From: a virus
Direction: 5' to 3' (one strand)
Virus record (IMG/VR): IMGVR_UViG_3300027821_000035
Span: 1-21,451 of that record
DNA length: 21,451 nucleotides
A model generated the notes under the pieces. That model was not told where the DNA came from and searched no databases. It saw nothing but the letters and a program-made list of their open reading frames with translations. The position numbers were made by a program, and so were the translations under genes. Of this stretch, positions 1 to 6,582 are shown piece by piece (position 1 is the first letter of the stretch; the number at the start of each line of letters is the position of its first letter).

Positions 1-1492
1 CGGTGCCGCCGCCGCCCAACATGTCGCCGCCGCCGCCGAGCCCGCGTCCTTTGTACGGGCCTATCTCCAACAGCGTGTAGATGTTGTCGTTGAGTTGAGT
101 TAATTGTTTGGTGTTCTCATCAACAACATCAGTTTGCTTTTCGTTGCGGCGATCCTCGATGTTGGTTGAGCGAGTCCAGTTCTCCCAAAATTTTCCGCTG
201 CCTGCGTTGTTGCCGCTACCAGCAAAATGCGTGGCCTGCGTCGCCGGGGCTGTACCGCTATAGCCTCTCAGCAATTGGCTACTCTGCCCGATGTCGAGCG
301 AGTTTGGCATCGTGCCGCCGCCACCAGCCAACCGGTTGCGCGTTTCCCGTTCTGACTCGCTGCCACGCTGCCCTTGCAAATAACGACGCAAGTAGGCTTG
401 CCCAATCGGCTGCAATGGTCCGGGCAACATTGCCGAGCCCGCTTGCGCCGCGCCTTGCTTGGCACCTGAAAGCGCCGCCTGACCAGCCTCAGACTCGCCA
501 ATCTTGCTGATGATATCCGTCACCCACTTGGGCGGCGTCGTCATCCGGCTCCACGCCTTATCGATGGCGATGGTCGTTTCCAAGATCGCGTGCGTGCCTG
601 CCTCGGCGAGATCCATCAGGATCATGAACGGACTGCCCGGACGCAACCACTGATCCTTGAAGATGTCGTTGATCTTCCCCCAATCGCCCGCGATCCGCAC
701 CGTCATCGCGTTGTAGTTCTTGGCGTGCTCCGACATTTCATTCCAGCGCTGCGCCTGCGCCTTCGTCATGTTCTCCAACTCTTTCGGCACGTTCGCAAAC
801 TGCGCCGGGAGCCCGATTGTTTGGAACAACATTTGCCTGCGGTTGTTCGCTTCGATGTGCGAGCCGGTTTCCGCAAGCGCGTGGATGTAGACGTTGTTGC
901 CAGCCTCACGCGCGACGTTAAGTCGATCAACCTGAGTTGTCGCGGTTGTTAGATCCTCGATGAATTTCGACATCCCGGCTTCATCGGACCAGGCGTGCGA
1001 CATAAGCGTGACGCGGATCTGACTGGCGGGCCGCAGCATGTCGGCGATGGCGTGGTTCAATCCGGCGACGGCGGTTGCAGCCTCGCCAGTGCTGATTCCG
1101 TATTGCTCCATCTGTTCCGAGACGTTCCGAAATTCAGCGTAGCTGACTCCCATCATCTGCGCGGCGTTGGTCATGTGCACGATTTGCTCTGACCACTCTT
1201 TCAGCTTTTGCGCTTGCTCATATAGCTCGGTGCCGACAACGGCGACGCGGGTGCCGAATGCGAGCATCGCGTTTCCTGCAACGCCGAGCCCCTTTGTCAT
1301 TTCCCCGATTTGACTGCCGAGTCCTTTGATCGCTTCGCCAGCGTCCTTCGCGAGATCCTTTAATTTGTCCATGCCAGAGGCAGGCTTGCCCCCGCCCAAT
1401 TGCTCTAGCTGTTGGCGCAACCGTTCGATTCCAGTCGATGCGTTATCGACCAGCGTTACCGTCAGTTTTAATTCCTCAAACTCTGATGGCAT
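1..1492 (-). CDS. Tail tape measure protein, N-terminal part (runs off the window)
   Basis: The frame is open from an ATG at 1492 to the window edge, giving 497 complete codons without a stop, so the gene is partial at its 3' end. Tape measure proteins fill the tail tube lumen, set tail length and are ejected at infection. The N-terminal half is helical and alanine/glutamine-rich. It includes a stretch around residues 110-135 (MMGVSYAEFRNVSEQM) of the kind common in tape measure proteins (A..MGVS.AEF), where a 'Gxs..ef..l' pattern recurs. A glycine-rich linker follows near residues 395-400, and the visible end is again glycine-rich. The gene begins 4 nt after the stop of the frameshift product of the tail chaperone, exactly where the tape measure gene sits in Mu-like and other long-tailed phages. 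No strong ribosome binding site is visible, so coupling to the chaperone is likely. The identification rests on position, length and composition. Confidence 0.85.
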   Translation of the reverse strand, partial: MPSEFEELKLTVTLVDNASTGIERLRQQLEQLGGGKPASGMDKLKDLAKDAGEAIKGLGSQIGEMTKGLGVAGNAMLAFGTRVAVVGTELYEQAQKLKEWSEQIVHMTNAAQMMGVSYAEFRNVSEQMEQYGISTGEAATAVAGLNHAIADMLRPASQIRVTLMSHAWSDEAGMSKFIEDLTTATTQVDRLNVAREAGNNVYIHALAETGSHIEANNRRQMLFQTIGLPAQFANVPKELENMTKAQAQRWNEMSEHAKNYNAMTVRIAGDWGKINDIFKDQWLRPGSPFMILMDLAEAGTHAILETTIAIDKAWSRMTTPPKWVTDIISKIGESEAGQAALSGAKQGAAQAGSAMLPGPLQPIGQAYLRRYLQGQRGSESERETRNRLAGGGGTMPNSLDIGQSSQLLRGYSGTAPATQATHFAGSGNNAGSGKFWENWTRSTNIEDRRNEKQTDVVDENTKQLTQLNDNIYTLLEIGPYKGRGLGGGGDMLGGGGT

Positions 1493-1496
1493 CAGG

Positions 1497-2101
1497 TCAC
1501 TCGGAATCGGCTTCGGCTTCCGCGCGCATGATGCGGGCGAGTTGCCCCGTTCGCATCAGGTGCAGACGCACGTCGCTTAACGGCATGTTGAGGAAATATT
1601 CGGGGGCCTGGTGATACCAGCGGGCGAGCCGGTAGCAGTCCAGAATGATATCTTCGTCCGCGCCTACCAAGACCGAAGATCGGGAAGAAAAAAACCGCGC
1701 AACCTGTAGGCACACGAATTCCAGTCTCGCGGGTCCATGTTCTCAAGCAACGGCGGGAGAATTCCGCAGAGAGCGGCCATGATGAAAGTCATCTTGCGCT
1801 CCTCAATCAGAACGTCGCCTTCCTGATTGATCCGGCATGGGTTGCCGTAGCGGTTGATATCGCCGCCCCGTGGCTCGCGGAACGACAACTCGGTGACGTG
1901 GTTGCCGTTGTTGTCGCGCACATTTTTCGAGTACCTGAGAGTCACGATGATCGGCCACGTCTCGGCCAATGGCGTGTCGTCGTCTTTCTCCGCAGGCGAT
2001 GGCGCGATCTCAGGCTGCGGCATTTTCCGCATAGCTTCCTGGCCGACGATCTCAGCCGGTTGGTCCTCAATGAACCCTTCGCGTCGTGGCGTATCGTTCA
2101 T
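1497..2101 (-). CDS. Tail assembly chaperone frameshift fusion (G-GT/E-E' type)
   Basis: A ribosome slipping back by one base on the T7 run at 1694-1688 leaves the 145-residue frame after residue 138 (RGFF). It then reads 63 more residues, from SSRSSVLVGADED to the stop at 1497, giving a 201-residue fusion. The extension contains ARWYHQAPEYFLNMPLSDV and a charged helical tail, resembling the short second chaperone frame in other tailed phages. That frame has no good start codon or ribosome binding site of its own. Its first possible codon is a GTG at 1715, inside the upstream gene. Lambda G/GT and P2 E/E' make a minor fusion in the same way. The frame relation, slippery heptamer and downstream stem are seen directly; that slippage actually occurs is inferred. 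Confidence 0.8.
1650..1694 (-). promoter_or_regulatory. Programmed -1 ribosomal frameshift signal
   Basis: The heptamer T TTT TTT lies at 1694-1688 in the correct phase: in the zero frame it reads GGT TTT TTT CTT. Seven bases further on, a stem forms between ATCTTCG (1680-1674) and CGAAGAT (1656-1650), with a 17-nt loop. Slippery site, short spacer and stem are the standard arrangement for tail chaperone frameshifting. Confidence 0.8.
1664..2101 (-). CDS. Tail assembly chaperone, zero-frame product (gp41/E-like)
   Basis: A 145-residue protein. The central and C-terminal part (about residues 50-138) fits the phage tail assembly chaperone family that includes Mu gp41 and P2 E: a TLRYSK strand, then ELSFREPRGGDI, then a helical part with DWNSCAYRLRGFF. 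The N-terminal 45 residues are acidic and proline-rich and probably disordered. These chaperones bind the tape measure and help recruit tube subunits before being lost from the virion. The ATG at 2101 has AAGGA about 9 nt upstream. The gene lies between tube and tape measure, its standard place. The last codons overlap a -1 frame that continues the protein (see the 1497-2101 entry); the zero frame ends only 7 residues after the slippery site. Confidence 0.85.
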   Translation of the reverse strand: MNDTPRREGFIEDQPAEIVGQEAMRKMPQPEIAPSPAEKDDDTPLAETWPIIVTLRYSKNVRDNNGNHVTELSFREPRGGDINRYGNPCRINQEGDVLIEERKMTFIMAALCGILPPLLENMDPRDWNSCAYRLRGFFLPDLRSW

Positions 2102-2134
2102 GGTTATGCTTCCTTAGTGTTGTTGTTGATCGCT

Positions 2135-2766
2135 TTAGAGCGTGATTTCCTCGCACGTGATTCCTTCCCAACGCACGCGCACTTGACCGTCGCGGGTGTT
2201 GGCTTCGAAGCCGCCTTTGCACACCGCTGCGGTCAACGTGTATTGCATGTTGTTGGCGAGTTGCGCGACAACGGTCACGTTGGTTTCCGACTCCAAGTCA
2301 TCCAACGAGAGCCCTGGAACCGTCGATATGTCTGCTTCGATGTAGGGGACGCGCGGCAATTCCTGATCCTGATCTTCGCAGCGAGACGCTACCCTTCGCT
2401 GCCGTCCTTGCCAAAGGACTGCTGCACATTCCTGTGCAGAGGAGACTATATCATCACCCCTTTCGGGGGCCGGGGGCTTCGGGCCGCTTGGCCCTACGGG
2501 CTTTCGCCCTAGTCGTTACACCTTCACCAACTTGTTGTTGATGCTTGGCTCGGGATTGGCGGTTCTCGCCGTTCCCCGAATTCACCCGGTTTGTTCAATA
2601 CCGATTGCTCGATAAGGGGGCCTGCTTAGATTGACCCGTGGACTCCATCCTGGCCAGCGAGCATGTTGCGCTCGACTGCGGATGGAGAGACGGTGAAATT
2701 GCCGCGCAAGGCGAGCATGTTCCCGTCGATTTTCAGAAAAGCAATTCCAGCTATTCTCTGCGCCAT
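2135..2766 (-). CDS. Tail tube protein (Mu gpM-like), interrupted by a group I intron
   Basis: Exon 1 is 2766-2634 and exon 2 is 2367-2135. Spliced, they encode 121 residues, the usual length for Mu-type tube proteins. Exon 1 gives MAQRIAGIAFLKIDGN, then LRGNFTVSPSAVERN, ending at AGQDGVHG plus the first base of codon 45. Exon 2 completes a tyrosine codon and continues QELPRVPYIEADIS to the end at EGITCEEITL. The joined motif GQDGVHGY.E.PRVP is what this family normally shows at this point. The tube forms the inner channel inside the contractile sheath. The ATG at 2766 has AGGAG 8 nt upstream and follows the sheath gene. Without splicing, translation stops after 46 residues (GSI then TAA), so the virion needs splicing. 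The exon join is inferred from frame and family conservation. Confidence 0.9.
2362..2373 (-). repeat. Tandem ATCAGG duplication at the 3' splice junction
   Basis: ATCAGG occurs twice in a row, at 2373-2368 and 2367-2362. Either copy can begin exon 2 in frame, because the preceding base is G in both cases. Cutting after 2368 gives ..HGYQELPRVP; cutting after 2374 gives ..HGYQDQELPRVP. The first matches the family spacing better and was chosen. Confidence 0.6.
2368..2633 (-). ncRNA. Group I intron in the tail tube gene
   Basis: The 266-nt insert carries the group I core in order. P1 pairs exon GGGT (2637-2634) with GCCC (2621-2618), leaving the expected U-G pair at the 5' splice site. P3 is CCGGG (2589-2585) with CCCGG (2474-2470). 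P4 joins the P element TTCGGGGAACG to the Q element AATCCCGAGCC. P5 is GGCG/CGCC. P6a is CATCAAC/GTTGGTG. P7 is GACTA (2514-2510, R element) with TAGTC (2448-2444, S element). P8 is CCCC/GGGG. Two extra stems between P7 and P3 (GGGC-GAAA-GCCC and GGGCC/GGCCC) look like P7.1 and P7.2 of subgroup IA. Three hairpins follow: P9 (2439-2422), P9.1 (2419-2404) and P9.2 (2402-2378). The intron ends in G. No endonuclease frame is present. Splicing activity is predicted, not shown. Confidence 0.92.
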
Positions 2767-2799
2767 GATTCATTCTCCTGATGCTTGGTTGGAACGCGA

Positions 2800-2823
2800 C
2801 CGAGCGGCGCGAACGCCGCCCGG
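2800..2823 (-). other. UUCG-capped hairpin between sheath and tube genes
   Basis: On the transcribed strand CCGGGCGGCG, loop TTCG, CGCCGCTCGG forms a 10-bp stem with one G-U pair and an extra-stable UUCG loop. It begins 17 nt after the sheath stop codon. No T-run follows, so it is not a standard terminator. It may protect or process the mRNA, or lower read-through between sheath and tube. Confidence 0.6.
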
Positions 2824-2840
2824 TTATTTGTTGTTGATGG

Positions 2841-4655
2841 TTACAGTCCAGACGCCGCGTTGAACGGGGCGGGCGACTGACCGATGATCTCGGTGTCCAC
2901 GCCTCTGTCGTACTGGAGTCTAAATTGATTCAAAACGGCAAAAATCCGAAGCTGATTTATGATGTCTGGCGGGTACAGCACATTGCACCGGTTCGGATTG
3001 TTTGGATCGCGCTCCACCAACAAGTGCGCTTTGAATTGCTGCGTGTTCTCGACCAGGCCGTTGAATTCATCCTGGCGATATTCAGCAACAAGTTCGGCTT
3101 TGATGATGCCGGGAGTAACAATTGCTTGGCCCGGACCAAACCGAGTCCCATCATCCGCAAGTTTGCTGCGCGGGAATTTGCTGGTGATCGCTTGACGCTG
3201 ATTCCGCATCAGCTTCGCCAGCGTCGCGAGCGTGGTCACCAACTCGTAGGCATCGTCCGTGTTTCCGTAAAGGTTGAGTTGGTAGGTGGTTTGCTCTCTG
3301 GCGATCATCGGCTGGTTGTCTGATCCGCCTTTCTGAATCGCGAGCCCGGTTGAGGCCAGCGAATTCAACTCCACGAAATCAAAGCGCTGATGATGCGGAG
3401 CCAGCTTGATCAGATTGAGCGAGAGCGCTTGCAGCGGACGTGCCGGATCGTTGATCAGCGCCCGTTGAGCTTTCGCACAGTACGCCGCTGCCCATTCGAA
3501 CGCAGGCGACGGGCTGTGTTGCTCGAACGCCATGATCGAGATCACGCCGCTGTTGTTCGTCTCGCCGAACAGCAACAAGTCGGCGTAGGTGCCACGCTTG
3601 GCCCCAAAGTAATGGCCGAAAAGCTGGCGCGCCCAGCCCCAACGCCCCGTGTCGGTGAATCCGAATTCTTGATCGAATTCAAACAGCGTGTTGGAGTCGG
3701 ACCACGGCGAGCAAACGTACTCATACGGCTCGTCGCCCATATTCAGGATCGCGTTGTTGATGTTCGGCGTACCGACGCCGCCAGTCAGGAAGCCGGTCCC
3801 CGGCAACAAGATGCCGAGCCCAACCGGAGTTTGCTGACCGCCGCGACTGCCGTAGTAGTTCAACGACACCTGAATTTCGTTGCCGCCGACGCCCTTCCAA
3901 TTACAGGTCATCGTCACGACGCCGGTCGCCGCCGTCGCCGACACCGCAATGTTGTCGGTGTTGTTGATCTCCTCGGCGATGGCATCTGCGATGTCGTCAA
4001 CCGTGTCGGTCGATAGAATGTTGACCGGCACATACTCGCCGCCGACATACAGGTGCAGCGTTCCAGCATTCGACGGCGGCGCGGTGATCGTGAGAGCCGC
4101 AGTCGCAGCGGTTCCGCTCGTTGGCTGGATGATTCCGCAACCCCAAACCTCGTTGGCGAAATTATTTCCGTAGAAGGCTTTGAACATCCGCGCCAACTCG
4201 CTGCCTTCGCCGAACCACTGATTCGCCTGCGCTTGCGAGCCAATCGGAATCGGTACGTCGGGCACGGCAAGTCCGCCGCCCGGATTGTTCGCCCAGGTCA
4301 GCGTGAACGTCGCATTCAAGCCGTTGCCGCTGGTATCGACTTGCGCCTGCGGACCAGTCGGCGGAATGACGGCGCTGCCTCCGTCGATGATCGACACCGT
4401 AGCAATCGCATCGACGGTGATCGTTTCGACTTTCAGCACAACGCCATTGTCGAGCGTCACCGTGTCATCGACCGCATAGCCGGTGCCAGGTGTCGCGATG
4501 GCGGCGGCGGTCGCCGTGTTGATCGGCCCGAGCATCGTTCCAAACAAAAGCGCTCGGAGATTGATGGACGGTAGGCCCGCCATCGAGGGATCGACTTCGA
4601 CCCAATACAGCGGGACTTTGATGTTCTGCGGGATGTTGGCAAAACTGATAGGCAT
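2841..4655 (-). CDS. Contractile tail sheath protein (Mu gpL-like)
   Basis: A 604-residue protein starting MPISFANIPQNIKVPLYWVE, the characteristic N-terminus of Mu-type sheath subunits. Residues 131-165 (with QANQWFGEGSELARMFKAF), the SPWSDSNTLFEFDQEF region and the C-terminal LLVERDPNNPNRCNVLYPPD followed by INQLRIFAVLNQFRL are also family hallmarks. The sheath surrounds the tube and contracts on infection, so the phage has myovirus morphology. Compared with the usual gpL layout (about 495 residues in Mu), roughly 70 extra residues (about 49-122) lie between MLGPIN and VPDVPIPIGS. They start with PGTGYAVDDTVTL and look like an inserted beta domain. The ATG at 4655 has AAGGA about 10 nt upstream. 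The tube gene follows. Confidence 0.93.
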   Translation of the reverse strand: MPISFANIPQNIKVPLYWVEVDPSMAGLPSINLRALLFGTMLGPINTATAAAIATPGTGYAVDDTVTLDNGVVLKVETITVDAIATVSIIDGGSAVIPPTGPQAQVDTSGNGLNATFTLTWANNPGGGLAVPDVPIPIGSQAQANQWFGEGSELARMFKAFYGNNFANEVWGCGIIQPTSGTAATAALTITAPPSNAGTLHLYVGGEYVPVNILSTDTVDDIADAIAEEINNTDNIAVSATAATGVVTMTCNWKGVGGNEIQVSLNYYGSRGGQQTPVGLGILLPGTGFLTGGVGTPNINNAILNMGDEPYEYVCSPWSDSNTLFEFDQEFGFTDTGRWGWARQLFGHYFGAKRGTYADLLLFGETNNSGVISIMAFEQHSPSPAFEWAAAYCAKAQRALINDPARPLQALSLNLIKLAPHHQRFDFVELNSLASTGLAIQKGGSDNQPMIAREQTTYQLNLYGNTDDAYELVTTLATLAKLMRNQRQAITSKFPRSKLADDGTRFGPGQAIVTPGIIKAELVAEYRQDEFNGLVENTQQFKAHLLVERDPNNPNRCNVLYPPDIINQLRIFAVLNQFRLQYDRGVDTEIIGQSPAPFNAASGL

Positions 4656-4767
4656 GGTGGTCGTTCCTTTTCGTGATGTTGTTGATCAGACGTGCGCCAT
4701 CGTCCGCCAAGCATCACGCTAGGCGGCAAGAGTCGGATCGACTCTCGACTTGAAGCGGAGTTAAGCG
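4656..4767 (-). other. Intergenic leader before the sheath gene, with a hairpin
   Basis: A 112-nt gap, one of the longest between genes in the operon. It contains a perfect 7-bp stem AGAGTCG-ATC-CGACTCT at 4745-4729. No T-run follows it, so it is not a clear terminator. No convincing promoter was seen. The sheath ribosome binding site lies at its 3' end. Confidence 0.5.
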
Positions 4768-5133
4768 CTAGGCGGGTGCTTGGCTGCGCGGACGACCGCT
4801 GAGATTGGTCGCCTCAGATTTGCTGATCGGTGCGTCAGCTTTTGGTGCTTCCTGTTTTTTCGCTTCGATCTTCACGCTGCCGTCGCGCAGACGCCGTTGC
4901 GTGAATCGGTCGTTCGGCCATTCGATGCTGCCCTTTGACCGAAACTTGGTGCCGTTCGGGTGTTTCAACACGCCGCGCAATGCTTCACTCGCTGGCACGA
5001 TGCGGAGTCCGCCGCCGTGCTCGGCGCGCGTGTCTTTCAGAATTTGCAAGCGCCGCTGCCGACGCTTGTTGCGCATGTGCTCGGGGGCCTTTTCCTGCGG
5101 CCCGCGATTCACGGTGCTTCGAACATCAACCAT
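4768..5133 (-). CDS. DUF2635-like protein upstream of the sheath
   Basis: A 121-residue, strongly basic protein. Residues about 42-90 (LRIVPASEALRGVLKHPNG then GSIEWPNDRFTQRRLRDGSV) fit the short DUF2635 pattern found directly upstream of the sheath gene in Mu-like phages (Mu gp38 region): a beta segment, a W/Y position, then RRL.DG.V. Here it carries an arginine-rich N-terminal extension and a lysine/proline-rich disordered tail. The ATG at 5133 is preferred because AAGGA lies 8 nt upstream; the ATG at 5139 would be only 2 nt from it. It overlaps the preceding gene by a few bases. Its role is unknown, but position suggests tail assembly. Confidence 0.65.
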   Translation of the reverse strand: MVDVRSTVNRGPQEKAPEHMRNKRRQRRLQILKDTRAEHGGGLRIVPASEALRGVLKHPNGTKFRSKGSIEWPNDRFTQRRLRDGSVKIEAKKQEAPKADAPISKSEATNLSGRPRSQAPA

Positions 5134-5818
5134 TGTCATCGTCCTTTTCGGTTTGAGTCGCGTCTTGGCCTGCTAGTTCCTGATCGAGCGGTGCCGCTTC
5201 AAACAGATAGTGCGCCTTGACTTGTGGCCGCTGATCCATTTCGGCTTGCGTGTCGCCAGCTTTGACGCCGGTTGACACGTCGATCTCCAACAAGTCATCG
5301 GTGACAATCGGCGGCCAGTAAGTGCGGAACGTGCACGAGATCTCGTAACGCAATTCGGCGATAGGCGTTTGCTGGTTGGCTTGCGGATTGCCGAACACCG
5401 GGCGGCGCATGCCGCGCACCAGTCCCTCGATGCGCGTATCGTCCGGGTTGGTGGAGTGCAGCATGTTCATGATGCCTGCATCGGTCCAGAGGCGATTCAT
5501 GATCCGCCACCAGGCGGCGTCGATGGTTTGCGCTGCCAGGTCCATATCGTTGCTGGCGATCATGACCGAGAAGCCGATTTTCAGTGTGTGGATGAAACGC
5601 GGCTCGGCTGCGTTCGCGTCGCCGTCCGGCAACATCGTCTCATCAACAATATAGACGCCGAGATATGGCAAGTGCTCGACCAGCACCACGTTCATCGGAG
5701 TCTTGCGTCTCGTGTAGCCAGCAAAAAACGGATCGCCATCGAGCGCATCGAAAAATACGTTCTGGATCACCCATCCGTAGCTTTGCGTTTCGGTGATGGT
5801 TGCTTTCGGTGCGAGCAT
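5126..5818 (-). CDS. Probable tail terminator / tail completion protein
   Basis: A 230-residue protein starting at the ATG at 5818, which overlaps the upstream stop as TAATG. It has an alpha/beta pattern seen in tail-terminator-like proteins: an N-terminal helix, strands with VVLVEHLPYLGVYIVDE, a second strand IGFSVMIASND, a helix with DAAWWRIMNRLW, then ELRYEISCTFRTYW. The acidic tail is probably disordered. In Mu-like modules the gene in this slot (gp37-like, between connector genes and DUF2635/sheath) caps the tail tube and joins it to the head. The assignment rests on position and secondary-structure pattern, so the specific function is moderately supported. Confidence 0.6.
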   Translation of the reverse strand: MLAPKATITETQSYGWVIQNVFFDALDGDPFFAGYTRRKTPMNVVLVEHLPYLGVYIVDETMLPDGDANAAEPRFIHTLKIGFSVMIASNDMDLAAQTIDAAWWRIMNRLWTDAGIMNMLHSTNPDDTRIEGLVRGMRRPVFGNPQANQQTPIAELRYEISCTFRTYWPPIVTDDLLEIDVSTGVKAGDTQAEMDQRPQVKAHYLFEAAPLDQELAGQDATQTEKDDDNG

Positions 5819-6213
5819 TAGATGTCCTGCCCGATGAGCAAGCGTTGCTTGGTGATCTCCTCGACCTTGCGCAGCGTCAGCGTGCTTTGTCCGCCGCCGT
5901 TGCTCCAATAATCAACGATCACCCATTCGCCCTGATCGACACCGTTGCAGTCGCGCGGGATGGCGACGTGATCGCCCTGCCTCGGCGTGATCGCAAATTC
6001 CGCATCGCGGATATCGAGGATCGTTCGTTGATCGGAATAGATCGTGTTGTTTTCCGCCAGCACGTTGACCGTCGTGGTGTCGAAGATTCCGCGCTCGGTG
6101 TAGGACGGCGAGCCAGGTGACGACACCAGCGGAAAGAACACCGCATCGACGGCAAACGTGTCGAACGCTGGCAGATAGACCAGTGTTGAAAAGTTTATGC
6201 CTTGACCTGCCAT
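5818..6213 (-). CDS. Probable head-tail joining protein
   Basis: A 131-residue protein starting MAGQGINFSTLVYLPAFDTF at the ATG at 6213. The frame extends upstream to 6252, but that part lies inside the preceding gene. It is rich in beta strands: VNVLAENNTIYSDQRTILDI, EFAITPRQGDHVAIP and GEWVIVDYWSNGGGQSTLTL. These resemble the compact barrel of phage head-tail joining/stopper proteins, where 'gD.v' precedes a 'y.V.dv..dg.g...l.L.' end. It overlaps its upstream neighbour by 19 nt and its downstream neighbour by 1 nt, placing it in the connector cluster. The family is inferred. Confidence 0.55.
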   Translation of the reverse strand: MAGQGINFSTLVYLPAFDTFAVDAVFFPLVSSPGSPSYTERGIFDTTTVNVLAENNTIYSDQRTILDIRDAEFAITPRQGDHVAIPRDCNGVDQGEWVIVDYWSNGGGQSTLTLRKVEEITKQRLLIGQDI

Positions 6214-6581
6214 CGGAGCACTCGGTTCATCAGCGCAGCCATGCGAACGCAAAGCATGTCCAACAACTCGCTGCGCAAGATCGGTCGGTGATGTGCGGCT
6301 GCGCCGCTGGCGCGCGGCGTCAATTGAACGACGGTCGGCTTACCCCGCTGGTGACGCAGCAAGTCCCGCGCCATCGATACGCGCGAGCGTGGCCAGATCT
6401 CAGTCGAAACGGTTACGTCGTCCTCTTGCTTGGTGTTCGGAATTTTCCGGTGCATGTCTTGCTTCTGCCACTCGGTCAACTCCTCGGCGATTTGCTCTTT
6501 CCCGAGCTTTTCGACTTGTTGAAGCATGCTCGCAAACGTGGCGGCGATTTGCTGCGCGCCGTCGATGTGGATGTTGAGCAC
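6195..6581 (-). CDS. HK97 gp10-like neck / tail completion candidate
   Basis: A 128-residue protein using GTG at 6581, just after the connector stop at 6583. The N-terminus (LNIHIDGAQQIAATFASML then a long charged helix with EKLGKEQIAEELTEWQKQ) resembles the start of HK97 gp10-type proteins, which join head and tail. The later part is basic, with RHQRGKPTVVQLTP and a helix at the end. Position between the gp6-like connector and the joining protein supports this. No sharp motif is available, so the family is tentative. An internal ATG (residue 19) is a possible later start. Confidence 0.5.
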   Translation of the reverse strand: MLNIHIDGAQQIAATFASMLQQVEKLGKEQIAEELTEWQKQDMHRKIPNTKQEDDVTVSTEIWPRSRVSMARDLLRHQRGKPTVVQLTPRASGAAAHHRPILRSELLDMLCVRMAALMNRVLRWQVKA

Positions 6582-6582
6582 G

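Noticed and set aside
1492-1746. 84-codon minus-strand frame overlapping the chaperone
   Set aside because: It is in the +1 frame, arginine/proline-rich, and is not the frame reached by -1 slippage.
1898-2512. 204-codon plus-strand frame
   Set aside because: It is antisense to the chaperone, the tube exon and the intron, and its content is not protein-like; every supported gene is on the minus strand.
2135-2766. Tail tube gene as a frameshifted pseudogene
   Set aside because: A 266-nt insert with ordered group I core elements, exact frame restoration and an intact family motif at the join is better explained by an intron than by decay.
2582-2773. A 63-codon minus-strand frame across the first part of the tail tube region
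   Set aside because: It is out of frame with the MAQRIAGIAFLKIDGN reading, which has a proper ribosome binding site and matches the tube family.
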